From: Kosakonia sp. SMBL-WEM22
GTDB lineage: Bacteria; Pseudomonadota; Gammaproteobacteria; Enterobacterales; Enterobacteriaceae
Length of the DNA stretch: 64,000 bases
Reading direction: 5' to 3'
NCBI RefSeq assembly: GCF_014490785.1
Contig: NZ_CP051488.1
Span: forward strand, 2,170,001 to 2,234,000
Part shown: positions 1 through 8,783 of the stretch, piece after piece
How positions within the stretch are numbered: position 1 is the first letter of the stretch
Layout: every line of letters starts with the position of its first letter
Notes under the pieces: generated by a model
The model's database searches: none
What the model saw: only the letters and a program-made list of their open reading frames with translations
What the model was told of the DNA's origin: nothing
Translations under genes and position numbers: made by a program

Positions 1-743
1 GCGTTGGCGATATCCTGCGCGTAAAAATTGGGCTGCTTGCCGCCGCGCATAATGATATGGCCCCACGGATTTCCGCTGGTCTGGTAGACGGTCATCAAAC
101 CGTTTTTATCCGGTGACAGGAACATGTGGCTGGCACGCGCAGCGCGGATCGCATCTACAGCGATACGGATGTTGCCATCGGTGCCGTTTTTAAAGCCCAC
201 CGGGCAGGAGAGCGCAGAGGCCATCTCACGGTGGATCTGGCTTTCGGTGGTGCGTGCGCCGATAGCACCCCAGCTAATCAGGTCGGCAATAAATTGTCCG
301 GTCACCATATCAAGAAACTCGGTGGCGGTCGGTACACCCAGCTCGTTAACCTGCAACAGCAGCCCGCGCGCCAGTTCAATACCGTGATTGACGCGATAGC
401 TGCCGTTGAGATCGGGATCGGAGATCAGCCCCTTCCAGCCGACCACCGTGCGCGGTTTTTCAAAATAGGTGCGCATCACAATCTCTAACTGCGCCTGATG
501 CTGCGTGCGCAGAGCTTGCAGGCGGCGGGCATACTCCATTGCCGCATCCAGGTCGTGAATCGAGCAGGGGCCGATAACCACCAGCAGGCGGCGATCTTCG
601 CCGTTAAGGATTTTTTCAATACGTCGCCGCGAAGCGGTCACATGGGCGGCGACCTCCGGGCTGACAGGGTAGCGCTGCGCCAGCTCGGCCGGCGTCACCA
701 GGCTATCAATACGCGCGGTGCGAAGTTCATCTGTTTTGTTCAT
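1..743 (-). CDS. aroH: 3-deoxy-7-phosphoheptulonate synthase, Trp-sensitive (partial, 3' end beyond window)
   Basis: DAHP synthase condenses phosphoenolpyruvate and erythrose-4-phosphate, the first step of the shikimate pathway, in the cytoplasm. The reading frame begins at the ATG at 743 (MNKTDELRTARIDSLVTP) and runs off the left edge after about 247 codons; the family is about 350 residues, so roughly the last 100 are missing. The visible C-terminal part (MTVYQTSGNPWGHIIMRGGK) is typical of class I DAHP synthases. The N-terminus matches the tryptophan-regulated isoenzyme AroH rather than AroF or AroG, as I remember those sequences. A TrpR-type operator lies upstream at 884-901, which supports the assignment. 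ppsR lies upstream on the same strand. Confidence 0.95.
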   Translation of the reverse strand, partial: MNKTDELRTARIDSLVTPAELAQRYPVSPEVAAHVTASRRRIEKILNGEDRRLLVVIGPCSIHDLDAAMEYARRLQALRTQHQAQLEIVMRTYFEKPRTVVGWKGLISDPDLNGSYRVNHGIELARGLLLQVNELGVPTATEFLDMVTGQFIADLISWGAIGARTTESQIHREMASALSCPVGFKNGTDGNIRIAVDAIRAARASHMFLSPDKNGLMTVYQTSGNPWGHIIMRGGKQPNFYAQDIAN

Positions 744-883
744 TAAGCGTCTCAAAATTAGGGGCTTCAGCGGCAAAGGTGCCGGAAGTGATGCGCTCAC
801 CATAAACCAATCGCGGCTGAAAACAAGCCTGGCACAGGGCGCAACACATCAGTAAAACGCATGATAACCCATAATGCATTCAT

Positions 884-901
884 GTACTAGTATGTTAGTA
901 C
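884..901 (-). promoter_or_regulatory. TrpR operator of aroH, overlapping the ppsR stop codon
   Basis: GTACTAGTATGTTAGTAC is a near-perfect inverted repeat and agrees at most positions with the TrpR operator pattern GNACTAGTTAACTAGTNC. It lies about 140 bases upstream of the aroH start. It includes the final Tyr codon and stop codon of ppsR (895-900). The TrpR-corepressor complex is known to repress aroH in E. coli; its use here is inferred. Confidence 0.75.
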
Positions 902-1728
902 ATGCGGCGGCTTAATCCCATAATATCGAGCATTTTGGTGGCAATCTCCTCAACAGAGTAGTTGGTGCTGTTAAGGCAAGGGATCTGGTGGCGGCGGTAA
1001 AGCGCTTCCACTTCTGCTACTTCCATACGGCACTGACGTAATGACGCATAGCGGCTGTTTTCACGGCGCTCTTCGCGGATGGCAGCAAGGCGTTCAGGAT
1101 TAATGGTCAGACCAAAGAGTTTGTGCTGCAACGGCTTAAGCGCCGCAGGCAAACCAAGATTATCCATATCATCCGCAATAAAGGGGTAGTTGGCGGCGCG
1201 AATACCAAACTGCATCGCCAGGTAGAGGCTGGTGGGTGTTTTACCGCAGCGGGAGACGCCGAGCAGAATCACCTGCGCCTGATCAAGATTGCGCAACGAA
1301 ATACCATCATCATGCGCCAGCGTGTAATCAATGGCGGCAATACGCGCGTCATACTTGGTCAAATTTCCCGGCGTCAGGCCATGAGTACGATGGGCAATCG
1401 GTGTTGGGTCGAGTTTTAATTCTTGCTGCAACGGGGCCACCAGTGCCTGCACGATATCCTGACAAAACCCCTCGCTTTGCAAAATAATGGCGCGTATTTC
1501 CGGTAACACAATCGAGTAGAAGACCAGCGGGCGATTGCCGGTTTGCTGATAGAGCGCATCTATCTGCTCCTTGACTGCGCGGGCGCGGCTCTCGTTTTCA
1601 ACAAAGGGGAGTGTGATGCTGCTGACGGCAACCGGAAATTGCGACATCACCGCATGGCCTAATACTTCAGCGGTGATAGCGGTTCCATCAGAAATATAAA
1701 ACACGTGACGATCGACTGCGTTGTCCAT
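895..1728 (-). CDS. ppsR: PEP synthase regulatory protein (bifunctional kinase/pyrophosphorylase, DUF299)
   Basis: PpsR inactivates PEP synthase by ADP-dependent phosphorylation of an active-site threonine and reactivates it by phosphate-dependent dephosphorylation. The ATG at 1728 gives MDNAVDRHVFYISDG, 277 residues, the usual family length, and has an AGGATGGG ribosome site 5-12 bases upstream; an in-frame start nine codons earlier lacks one. A P-loop-like motif GVSRCGKT sits near residues 155-162, and the C-terminus is LSRRMY. It is divergent from its target ppsA across a 322-base intergenic region. Its 3' end doubles as the aroH operator. Confidence 0.96.
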   Translation of the reverse strand: MDNAVDRHVFYISDGTAITAEVLGHAVMSQFPVAVSSITLPFVENESRARAVKEQIDALYQQTGNRPLVFYSIVLPEIRAIILQSEGFCQDIVQALVAPLQQELKLDPTPIAHRTHGLTPGNLTKYDARIAAIDYTLAHDDGISLRNLDQAQVILLGVSRCGKTPTSLYLAMQFGIRAANYPFIADDMDNLGLPAALKPLQHKLFGLTINPERLAAIREERRENSRYASLRQCRMEVAEVEALYRRHQIPCLNSTNYSVEEIATKMLDIMGLSRRMY

Positions 1729-1946
1729 TAATCCCATCCTGAATGTGATGCGCAATTATCTGAAAGCTTAAATTAAAAAGCCTGCCACTGCGTATAACCT
1801 TTATCTCATTTTAAAATGAAATACGGTTTTTATTTTTAATGAACTGTATGGTTCATTTTAAGCACCCGGAAGAGGCAGGGTAATGAGAATTAACCTGGCC
1901 ACCATTTATTGATGGGTATCTGTCCGAAAAACCAGAAAGGCTAATT

Positions 1947-1962
1947 GCTTACACGATTCACC
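1947..1962. promoter_or_regulatory. candidate Cra (FruR) site upstream of ppsA
   Basis: The reverse complement reads GGTGAATCGTGTAAGC. Its left half matches the Cra consensus GCTGAATCGTTTCA well; the right half matches poorly. It lies about 90 bases upstream of the ppsA start, and Cra is known to activate ppsA in E. coli. This is a reading by eye, not a scored match. Confidence 0.4.
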
Positions 1963-2050
1963 GTTTTTTCAACGCAATTTATTATGCCAGGATAAAAAAA
2001 CGCTGTAAGACGTTATGTACCCCTTCATATATCACAAAAGGATTGTCTCG

Positions 2051-4429
2051 ATGTCCAACAATGGCTCGTCACCGCTGGTGCTTTGGTATGACCAACTCGG
2101 CATGAATGATGTAGACAGAGTTGGAGGCAAAAATGCCTCCCTGGGTGAAATGATTACTAATCTTTCCGGTATGGGCGTCTCCGTACCGAACGGATTTGCG
2201 ACCACCGCCGACGCGTTTAATCAGTTCCTCGAACAGAGCGGTTTAAATCAGCGTATTTATGAACTGCTTGATAAAACCGACATCGACGACGTCTCCGAAC
2301 TGGCGAAAGCCGGGACGCAGATTCGCCAGTGGATTGTGGAGACCCCGTTCCCGCCGGCGCTGGAGCAGGCGGTACATGAAGCTTACGCCCAACTCTCCGC
2401 GGATGACGCCGAGGCCTCCTTTGCCGTGCGCTCCTCAGCCACCGCAGAAGATATGCCGGACGCCTCGTTTGCCGGTCAGCAAGAGACCTTTCTTAACGTG
2501 CAGGGCTACGACGCCGTGCTGGTGGCGATCAAGCATGTCTTCGCCTCGCTCTTTAATGACCGCGCCATCTCCTATCGCGTGCATCAGGGCTACGATCACC
2601 GCGGGGTGGCACTCTCTGCGGGCGTTCAGCGCATGGTGCGTTCCGATCTCGCCTCCTCGGGCGTGATGTTCTCCATTGATACCGAATCCGGTTTTGACCA
2701 GGTGGTATTTATCACCTCTGCGTTTGGGCTGGGCGAAATGGTGGTGCAGGGCGCGGTCAACCCGGATGAGTTCTATGTGCATAAGCCAACACTGGCCAAC
2801 GATCGCCCGGCGATTGTGCGCCGTACAATGGGCTCGAAAAAAATCCGCATGGTTTACGCACCGAACCAGGAGCATGGCAAGCAGGTGCAAATCGAGGATG
2901 TGCCGCAGGCCGAGCGCGATCGCTTCTCCCTGACCGATGAGGAGGTGCAGGCGCTGGCAAAACAGGCGGTGCAAATTGAGAAACATTATGGCCGCCCGAT
3001 GGATATCGAATGGGCGAAAGATGGTCATACCGGTAAGCTCTTTATCGTGCAGGCGCGTCCGGAGACCGTACGTTCGCGCGGCCAGGTTATGGAACGCTAC
3101 ACCCTGCATGCGCAGGGCAAAATCATCGCCGAAGGGCGCGCCATCGGTCACCGCATCGGCGCGGGCACGGTGAAAGTGATCCACGATATCAGCGAGATGA
3201 ACCTGATTGAGCCTGGCGACGTACTGGTTACCGACATGACCGACCCGGACTGGGAGCCGATCATGAAAAAAGCGGCAGCGATTGTCACGAACCGCGGCGG
3301 GCGCACCTGCCATGCGGCGATTATCGCCCGCGAGTTGGGCATTCCGGCGGTCGTCGGCTGCGGTGATGCGACCGATCGCATCAAAACCGGCGAAAAAGTG
3401 ACGGTCTCCTGCGCCGAAGGCGACACCGGCTATGTCTATGCCGAACTGCTCGATTTCAGCGTTAAAAGCTCGAGTGTAGATACCATGCCGGATCTGCCGC
3501 TGAAGATCATGATGAACGTCGGCAACCCCGATCGCGCCTTTGACTTTGCCTGCTTGCCTAACGAGGGGGTAGGGCTGGCGCGTCTCGAATTTATTATTAA
3601 CCGCATGATTGGCGTGCATCCGCGCGCGCTGCTGGAGTTCGACGATCAGGAGCCTAAACTGCAGAGCGAAATCCGCGAAATGATGAAGGGCTTCGATTCG
3701 CCGGTTGAGTTCTATATCGGTCGCCTGACGGAAGGGATCGCAACGCTCGGTGCGGCCTTCTGGCCGAAGCGCGTTATCGTGCGCCTCTCCGATTTTAAAT
3801 CCAACGAATACGCCAATCTGGTGGGCGGCGAGCGCTATGAGCCGGAAGAGGAGAACCCGATGCTCGGCTTCCGTGGCGCGGGCCGCTATGTGGCAGAGAG
3901 TTTCCGCGACTGCTTTGCGCTGGAGTGTGAAGCGGTAAAACGCGTGCGCAACGAGATGGGGCTGACCAACGTTGAGATCATGATTCCGTTTGTGCGTACC
4001 GTTGAGCAGGCAAAAGCGGTGGTGGACGAGCTGGCGCGTCAGGGGCTGAAGCGCGGCGAGAACGGGCTGAAAATTATTATGATGTGCGAAATCCCGTCGA
4101 ACGCCCTGCTGGCGGAGCAGTTCCTCGAACACTTCGACGGCTTCTCCATCGGCTCGAACGACATGACCCAGCTGGCGCTCGGTCTCGATCGCGACTCCGG
4201 CGTGGTGTCGGAGCTGTTTGATGAGCGTAACGAGGCTGTGAAAGCGCTGCTGTCGATGGCGATCCGCGCGGCGAAAAAGCAGGGTAAATATGTCGGCATC
4301 TGCGGTCAGGGGCCATCCGACCATGAGGACTTTGCCGCATGGTTAATGGATGAAGGAATTGACAGCCTCTCACTCAACCCGGATACGGTGGTGCAAACCT
4401 GGCTCAGCCTCGCCGAATTGAAAAAATAA
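2051..4429 (+). CDS. ppsA: phosphoenolpyruvate synthase
   Basis: PEP synthase converts pyruvate, ATP and water to PEP, AMP and phosphate during gluconeogenic growth. The ATG at 2051 (MSNNGSSPLVLWYDQLG) gives 792 residues, the E. coli length, preceded by an AAAGGA ribosome site; a longer in-frame start 12 codons earlier is not needed. Domain order is N-terminal ATP-grasp (PPDK_N, about 1-350), the swivelling phosphohistidine domain with the catalytic His in GGRTCHAAIIARELGIP (about residue 421), then the PEP-utilising TIM barrel with MCEIPSNALL and the catalytic Cys in GICGQGPS. It is divergent from its regulator ppsR and ends at a strong terminator. Confidence 0.98.
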   Translation: MSNNGSSPLVLWYDQLGMNDVDRVGGKNASLGEMITNLSGMGVSVPNGFATTADAFNQFLEQSGLNQRIYELLDKTDIDDVSELAKAGTQIRQWIVETPFPPALEQAVHEAYAQLSADDAEASFAVRSSATAEDMPDASFAGQQETFLNVQGYDAVLVAIKHVFASLFNDRAISYRVHQGYDHRGVALSAGVQRMVRSDLASSGVMFSIDTESGFDQVVFITSAFGLGEMVVQGAVNPDEFYVHKPTLANDRPAIVRRTMGSKKIRMVYAPNQEHGKQVQIEDVPQAERDRFSLTDEEVQALAKQAVQIEKHYGRPMDIEWAKDGHTGKLFIVQARPETVRSRGQVMERYTLHAQGKIIAEGRAIGHRIGAGTVKVIHDISEMNLIEPGDVLVTDMTDPDWEPIMKKAAAIVTNRGGRTCHAAIIARELGIPAVVGCGDATDRIKTGEKVTVSCAEGDTGYVYAELLDFSVKSSSVDTMPDLPLKIMMNVGNPDRAFDFACLPNEGVGLARLEFIINRMIGVHPRALLEFDDQEPKLQSEIREMMKGFDSPVEFYIGRLTEGIATLGAAFWPKRVIVRLSDFKSNEYANLVGGERYEPEEENPMLGFRGAGRYVAESFRDCFALECEAVKRVRNEMGLTNVEIMIPFVRTVEQAKAVVDELARQGLKRGENGLKIIMMCEIPSNALLAEQFLEHFDGFSIGSNDMTQLALGLDRDSGVVSELFDERNEAVKALLSMAIRAAKKQGKYVGICGQGPSDHEDFAAWLMDEGIDSLSLNPDTVVQTWLSLAELKK

Positions 4430-4439
4430 CGGCGAAAAC

Positions 4440-4472
4440 AAAATCCCCGACATAATGTCGGGGATTTTTTTA
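4440..4472 (+). terminator. rho-independent terminator of ppsA
   Basis: The stem AATCCCCGACA / TGTCGGGGATT closes a three-base loop and is followed by a run of T, starting about 13 bases after the ppsA stop codon. Confidence 0.9.
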
Positions 4473-4645
4473 TTCCAGACGCGAATATGTTGCCGATCAC
4501 AATAACTAAAAAACGTAAAAAGCCTGGCAATTATTGCAATTGTTCCGATGCTGCCTTCTTCTAATACTTGAGCCTGTAGTGAGCGGTGCGATAAGAAATA
4601 ACGCACCAGGATGAAATAATTTTTCACCTCACAAGGCTAATAAAA

Positions 4646-6055
4646 ATGACAATTTCCTCTGTCCTGCGCACGAAAGATAAAATAGGCTATGGCCTCGGCG
4701 ATATGGCAAGCGCCCTGGTGTGGCAAACAGCCACGCTATTTCTCGCCTATTTCTATACCGATGTTTTTGGTTTACCCGCCGCCATTATGGGCACCATGTT
4801 TTTAGTCGTTCGCGTAATTGATGCGTTTGTCGATCCCTGTATCGGCGCGCTGGTGGATCGCACGCAAACCCGGCATGGCCGTTTTCGCCCCTGGCTGCTC
4901 TGGTTTGCCATTCCCTTCGGCGTCAGCTGCGTCATCACCTTCTACGTGCCGGAAGCGGGTGCCACGGCGAAAATCATCTATGCCTGCGTCACTTATGCCA
5001 TTCTGAGTTTTATCTACTCTGCGATTAACGTGCCTTACTGCGCTATGCCCGGCGCGCTGACCATGGATCCGCACGAGCGGCACTCGCTGCAATCCTGGCG
5101 CTTTGGCCTGTCGTTTATCGGCGGCCTGATTGTCACCGTAATCGCCCTGCCGCTGGTGGCGCACCTCGGCGACGGCAACGTGCAGAAGGGCTACTTCTAC
5201 GCCATGAGCATGATGGGCGCATTGGGGATTGTGCTCTTCTTTAGCTGTTTCTTTATGACCCGCGAACGCTTTACGCCGCGCAATGACACCTCCGGCTCGA
5301 TGATAGGCGATCTCAAACTGCTGGCGGCAAATAGCCAGTGGCGTATTGTTTTCCTGTTTAATATTTTGCTGTTGACCGCTGTCGTCACCCGCGGTTCAGC
5401 CACCATGTATTACGTCAAATATGTCTTAATGCGCCCGGAGATGGTCTTCACCTTTATTGTCTCCGGCATGATCGCTTCACTCACCGGGGCGCTATTATCG
5501 GCGCGTCTACTCGGTAAATTTGATCGCGTGCGCGCTTACCAGTGGACGATTATTACTTTCGTTATCTTTGCCGCGCTGATCTTTATCATTCCGCCATCGC
5601 AGGTGTGGCTTATTTTTACCCTCAATATTGTCTTCAGCTTTATTCAGAACCTGACCACGCCGCTGCAGTGGACGATGTTCTCCGACGTGGTGGATTATGA
5701 AGAGCACCGCAGCGGACGCCGCCTCGACGGGCTGGTCTTCTCCACCGCGCTGTTTGCCATTAAATTTGGTCTCGCCCTCGGTGGCGCCGTGGTCGGCTGG
5801 GTGCTCGGTGCGGTCGACTACATTCCGAACCAGGCCCAGCAGAGCGCGACCGTGCTGACCACCATTAACGCGCTGTTTACCCTGATTCCCTGCCTGTTAT
5901 TTATCTGCATGGTGCTGCTGCTCACCCGTTACAAACTCAACAGCAGCGTCGCCGACAGCATCGCACAAGATCTTCTGCGCAAGCGCGGTGGCAGCAGCGA
6001 AGCCGCCGATGCGCAAACCACCCCGGATCTCAGCAACACAGGAGTGACCCGATGA
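4646..6055 (+). CDS. GPH-family sugar/glycoside:cation symporter (MFS)
   Basis: This 469-residue polytopic inner-membrane protein belongs to the glycoside-pentoside-hexuronide:cation symporter family (MelB, XylP, YicJ types). The N-terminus has the family pattern KIGYGLGDMASALVWQ. The TM2-TM3 loop DRTQTRHGRFRPWLL is the characteristic GPH motif, and about twelve hydrophobic segments can be seen. A hydrophilic tail of about 40 residues follows the last one. Its stop overlaps the start of the GH3 glycosidase (ATGA), so the pair should be co-translated: uptake of an intact beta-glycoside, then cytoplasmic hydrolysis. The substrate (beta-xyloside, beta-glucoside or other) cannot be told from the sequence. 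E. coli has the ydiD-ydiT/aroD cluster in this interval, so the pair is accessory. Confidence 0.9.
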   Translation: MTISSVLRTKDKIGYGLGDMASALVWQTATLFLAYFYTDVFGLPAAIMGTMFLVVRVIDAFVDPCIGALVDRTQTRHGRFRPWLLWFAIPFGVSCVITFYVPEAGATAKIIYACVTYAILSFIYSAINVPYCAMPGALTMDPHERHSLQSWRFGLSFIGGLIVTVIALPLVAHLGDGNVQKGYFYAMSMMGALGIVLFFSCFFMTRERFTPRNDTSGSMIGDLKLLAANSQWRIVFLFNILLLTAVVTRGSATMYYVKYVLMRPEMVFTFIVSGMIASLTGALLSARLLGKFDRVRAYQWTIITFVIFAALIFIIPPSQVWLIFTLNIVFSFIQNLTTPLQWTMFSDVVDYEEHRSGRRLDGLVFSTALFAIKFGLALGGAVVGWVLGAVDYIPNQAQQSATVLTTINALFTLIPCLLFICMVLLLTRYKLNSSVADSIAQDLLRKRGGSSEAADAQTTPDLSNTGVTR

Positions 6056-8424
6056 CCGCAATTTATAAAGATGCAAACCGCCCCGTCGCCGAGCGCGTGG
6101 CCGATCTCCTTGCCCGCATGACGCCAGAGGAGAAGTTCGCCCAAATGCACGGGCTTTGGCTGGTGCTCTCTGAGGAGGGCGACCACCGCGAGCGGACCGA
6201 TTTAAGCGATGAATTTGCCGGTGTTAGTGCGCAGGAGGCGCTGGCGGAACGATTGAAGCTGGGCGTTGGGCAAATCACTCGTCCGCTGGGTACGCATATT
6301 GTTGAAGCGAAGCAGGGCGTGCGCGCCGCTAACCGGCTGCAAAAAACGCTGATGGAGGAGACGCGCCTCGGCATCCCTGCGCTGTTTCATGAGGAGTGTC
6401 TGGTGGGGCTGCTGTGTAAAGATGCCACACTCTTTCCCTCCTCACTCAACTACGGTTCGACGTGGGATCCGGCGCTGATAAAGCGCGCTGCGCAGCATAT
6501 TGGTGATGAAGCGCGCTCAACCGGCTGTAAACAGGGCCTGGCGCCCGTGCTGGATGTCTCGCGCGACGTCCGTTGGGGGCGCACGGAGGAGACGTTTGGC
6601 GAAGATCCATGGCTGGTCGGCGTAATGGCCTGCGCCTATGTCGAAGGGTTGCAGGGCGAGAAGGGCGATATGCTGGCAACGCTCAAGCACTATGTCGGCC
6701 ACTCGTTCAGCGAAGGGGCGCGCAACCATGCGCCGGTACACCTCGGCTTTTGCGAGCTTAATGACACCTTCCTGCTGCCCTTTGAGATGGCGGTCAAGTG
6801 TGCCAATGCCGGATCGGTGATGCCCGCCTATCACGATATCGATAACCAGCCAGGCCATAGCGATAGCTTCCTGCTGACCACCGTGCTGCGCGAGCAGTGG
6901 GGCTTTGAGGGGATTATTGTTGCTGATTACGGCGGCGTCAGCCTGCTGCATCAGCATCACGGTGTCACTCATGATGCTGCCGAGTCGGCGGCGCTGGCCT
7001 TTAACGCCGGGCTGGATGTTGAGCTGCCAAAAGATGACTGCGCGCGCCATCTGGCGCAGGCAGTAGAACGCGGTTTGATCACCATGGATAAAGTGGATGA
7101 GATAGTCGCACGGCTGCTGGCGGTGAAGTTCCGCCTCGGCCTGTTTGAACACCCCTACAGCGACGAGCAGAAGATTGTGCTGCAGTCTGAGGAGACGCGG
7201 CAGGTGACGCGTGAAGTTGCGACCCGTTCGCTAACGCTGCTGGAAAATAACGGCGTGCTTCCGCTGAGCGGCTCGCCGTCGGTGGCGGTAGTCGGCCCGA
7301 CCGCCGACGATCCGCTGGCCTTATTAAGCGGCTACAGCTTCCCGGTACATCTGATTATCAGCGATATGCTGGAGGAGACGTCGCAGGTCACCACACCCCT
7401 TGCCGCGCTGCGCCAGACGCTCGGCGAGGGGCAGATCCGTTACGCTAAAGGGTGCCATATCATTGAAAAACGGATGGCGGGTGCGCCAGTCTTTCCGGGT
7501 GATGCCTCGGGAAAACCGATGCAGGCGTCGCCGGTATCACACGATACGAGCCTGATCCCTGACGCGGTACGCGCAGCGCAAGAGAGTGAGGTGGTGATTG
7601 CCTGCGTGGGCGATCTTGCCGGGCTGTTCCAGAGTGGCACGGTCGGCGAGGGTTCCGATACCGACAGCCTGACGCTACCGGGTGTCCAACAGCAACTGCT
7701 GGAAGCGCTGGTTGAAACCGGCAAACCGGTGGTGGTGGTAATGACCGGCGGGCGTCCATATAACCTCCAGGGGCTGGAAACGCGCGTCGCTGCCCTGCTG
7801 ATGGCGTGGGCTCCGGGACAGGAGGGCGGTTGGGCAATTGCCGATGTGCTCACCGGGCGCGCGGAGCCGCAGGGCAGGCTGGTGGTGAGCGTGCCGAAAA
7901 GCGCGGGCGCAATGCCCTATTACTACAACCACAAGCTGAAGAGCGGCGGGACGCCTTTTGCCTTCCACTTTGGCTCACGTTATCCCTTTGGCTATGGTCA
8001 GAGCTGGACGCAGTTTACCTACGGCGAGCCAGAGCTGGCAACGACACAGGTTCCCATTGAGGGTGAGATTACGCTGCGCGTGAAGGTAAGCAACACCGGA
8101 GCGCGCAGCGGCAGCGATGTCGTACAGCTCTATGTCCGCGATAGGGTGGCTTCGATGGTGCGGCCGGTACAGGAGCTGAAAGCGTTTCAACGCGTGGCGT
8201 TAAGCCCTGGCGAGACGGCGACGCTCACCTTTACGCTGCCGGTCGATATGCTCAACTTCACTCGTCGGGATGGGCAACGTATTGTCGAGCCAGGAGAGTT
8301 TGAACTGCAGATCGGTGCCTCATCTGCGGATATTCGCGGGCGCGCAACCGTGACGGTAACAGGGCAGACAAAAGTATTGCCGCAACGATGGCGAATGATG
8401 AGTAATTGTGAAGTAAGTCGCTAA
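6052..8424 (+). CDS. cytoplasmic glycoside hydrolase family 3 enzyme (beta-xylosidase/beta-glucosidase-like)
   Basis: This 790-residue retaining glycosidase has an N-terminal GH3 TIM barrel (about 15-340), an alpha/beta sandwich domain (about 400-620) and a C-terminal fibronectin-III-like domain (about 675-755, with SNTGARSGSDVVQLYVRD). The predicted nucleophile is Asp292 in GFEGIIVADYGGV. The residue before it is Ala, where GH3 enzymes usually have Ser or Thr. KHYVGHS and the RWGRTEETFGEDP substrate-loop motif are also present. There is no signal peptide, unlike periplasmic BglX, so it should act on sugar delivered by the symporter in front of it. The start overlaps that gene's stop and has an AGGAG ribosome site. 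Sugar specificity is not resolved. Confidence 0.92.
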   Translation: MTAIYKDANRPVAERVADLLARMTPEEKFAQMHGLWLVLSEEGDHRERTDLSDEFAGVSAQEALAERLKLGVGQITRPLGTHIVEAKQGVRAANRLQKTLMEETRLGIPALFHEECLVGLLCKDATLFPSSLNYGSTWDPALIKRAAQHIGDEARSTGCKQGLAPVLDVSRDVRWGRTEETFGEDPWLVGVMACAYVEGLQGEKGDMLATLKHYVGHSFSEGARNHAPVHLGFCELNDTFLLPFEMAVKCANAGSVMPAYHDIDNQPGHSDSFLLTTVLREQWGFEGIIVADYGGVSLLHQHHGVTHDAAESAALAFNAGLDVELPKDDCARHLAQAVERGLITMDKVDEIVARLLAVKFRLGLFEHPYSDEQKIVLQSEETRQVTREVATRSLTLLENNGVLPLSGSPSVAVVGPTADDPLALLSGYSFPVHLIISDMLEETSQVTTPLAALRQTLGEGQIRYAKGCHIIEKRMAGAPVFPGDASGKPMQASPVSHDTSLIPDAVRAAQESEVVIACVGDLAGLFQSGTVGEGSDTDSLTLPGVQQQLLEALVETGKPVVVVMTGGRPYNLQGLETRVAALLMAWAPGQEGGWAIADVLTGRAEPQGRLVVSVPKSAGAMPYYYNHKLKSGGTPFAFHFGSRYPFGYGQSWTQFTYGEPELATTQVPIEGEITLRVKVSNTGARSGSDVVQLYVRDRVASMVRPVQELKAFQRVALSPGETATLTFTLPVDMLNFTRRDGQRIVEPGEFELQIGASSADIRGRATVTVTGQTKVLPQRWRMMSNCEVSR

Positions 8425-8433
8425 TTTCAGATG

Positions 8434-8465
8434 AAACCCGCTATGCAAAGCGGGTTTCTTTTTTG
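8434..8465 (+). terminator. rho-independent terminator of the symporter-GH3 operon
   Basis: AAACCCGCT / AGCGGGTTT form a stem around a short loop, followed by a T-rich run, ten bases after the GH3 stop codon. Confidence 0.85.
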
Positions 8466-8490
8466 TCAGCGATACCACCAAAAAAAGGAT

Positions 8491-8596
8491 AAAAAAAAGC
8501 CCATCGTGGGAGATGGGCAAAGACTACACACAGCAATTCGTTGTTTCACTCAGGGGATTTCCATGCTTATAAATCAAGGTGTTGATTTATAACCGT
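8491..8596 (-). ncRNA. rprA: RprA small regulatory RNA
   Basis: RprA is an Hfq-dependent sRNA that activates rpoS translation and links Rcs envelope stress to the general stress response. The minus strand starts ACGGTTATAAATCAACACC at 8596, continues through the conserved central stretch CCCCTGAGTGAAACAACGAA, and ends in the terminator hairpin GCCCATCTCCCACGATGGGC followed by T8. The 106-nt length and almost the whole sequence agree with E. coli RprA as I remember it; the visible difference is in the 5' hairpin loop. Its position beside ydiK is conserved. Confidence 0.95.
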
Positions 8597-8602
8597 GCTC
8601 TT

Positions 8603-8646
8603 ATAGTAGGCATGCAGAATTTTTGCGTCGATCAGATTCGTCTCAT
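8603..8646 (-). promoter_or_regulatory. rprA promoter with RcsB box
   Basis: On the minus strand a TACTAT -10 element (8603-8608) lies six bases before the RNA start. The conserved block GAGACGAATCTGATC (8631-8645) sits about 35-50 bases upstream of the start, where RcsB activates rprA in E. coli. Confidence 0.65.
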
Positions 8647-8783
8647 TAGTTAAACGCAGGTAAAGAATATATGCTGCAAAAGAGGTGATATACCGGACAT
8701 TATACAGGGCAAGCGGTTAAGTTGTGGCAAAATGATAAGTAACGCTTAATGATTGTTAAGGCGGGCTACCCCGCCTTTATCGA

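Noticed and set aside
2435..4324. A 629-codon open frame antisense to ppsA
   Set aside because: It lies wholly inside a highly conserved gene on the other strand, has no ribosome site or recognisable domain, and its residue pattern reflects GC-rich codon use in ppsA.
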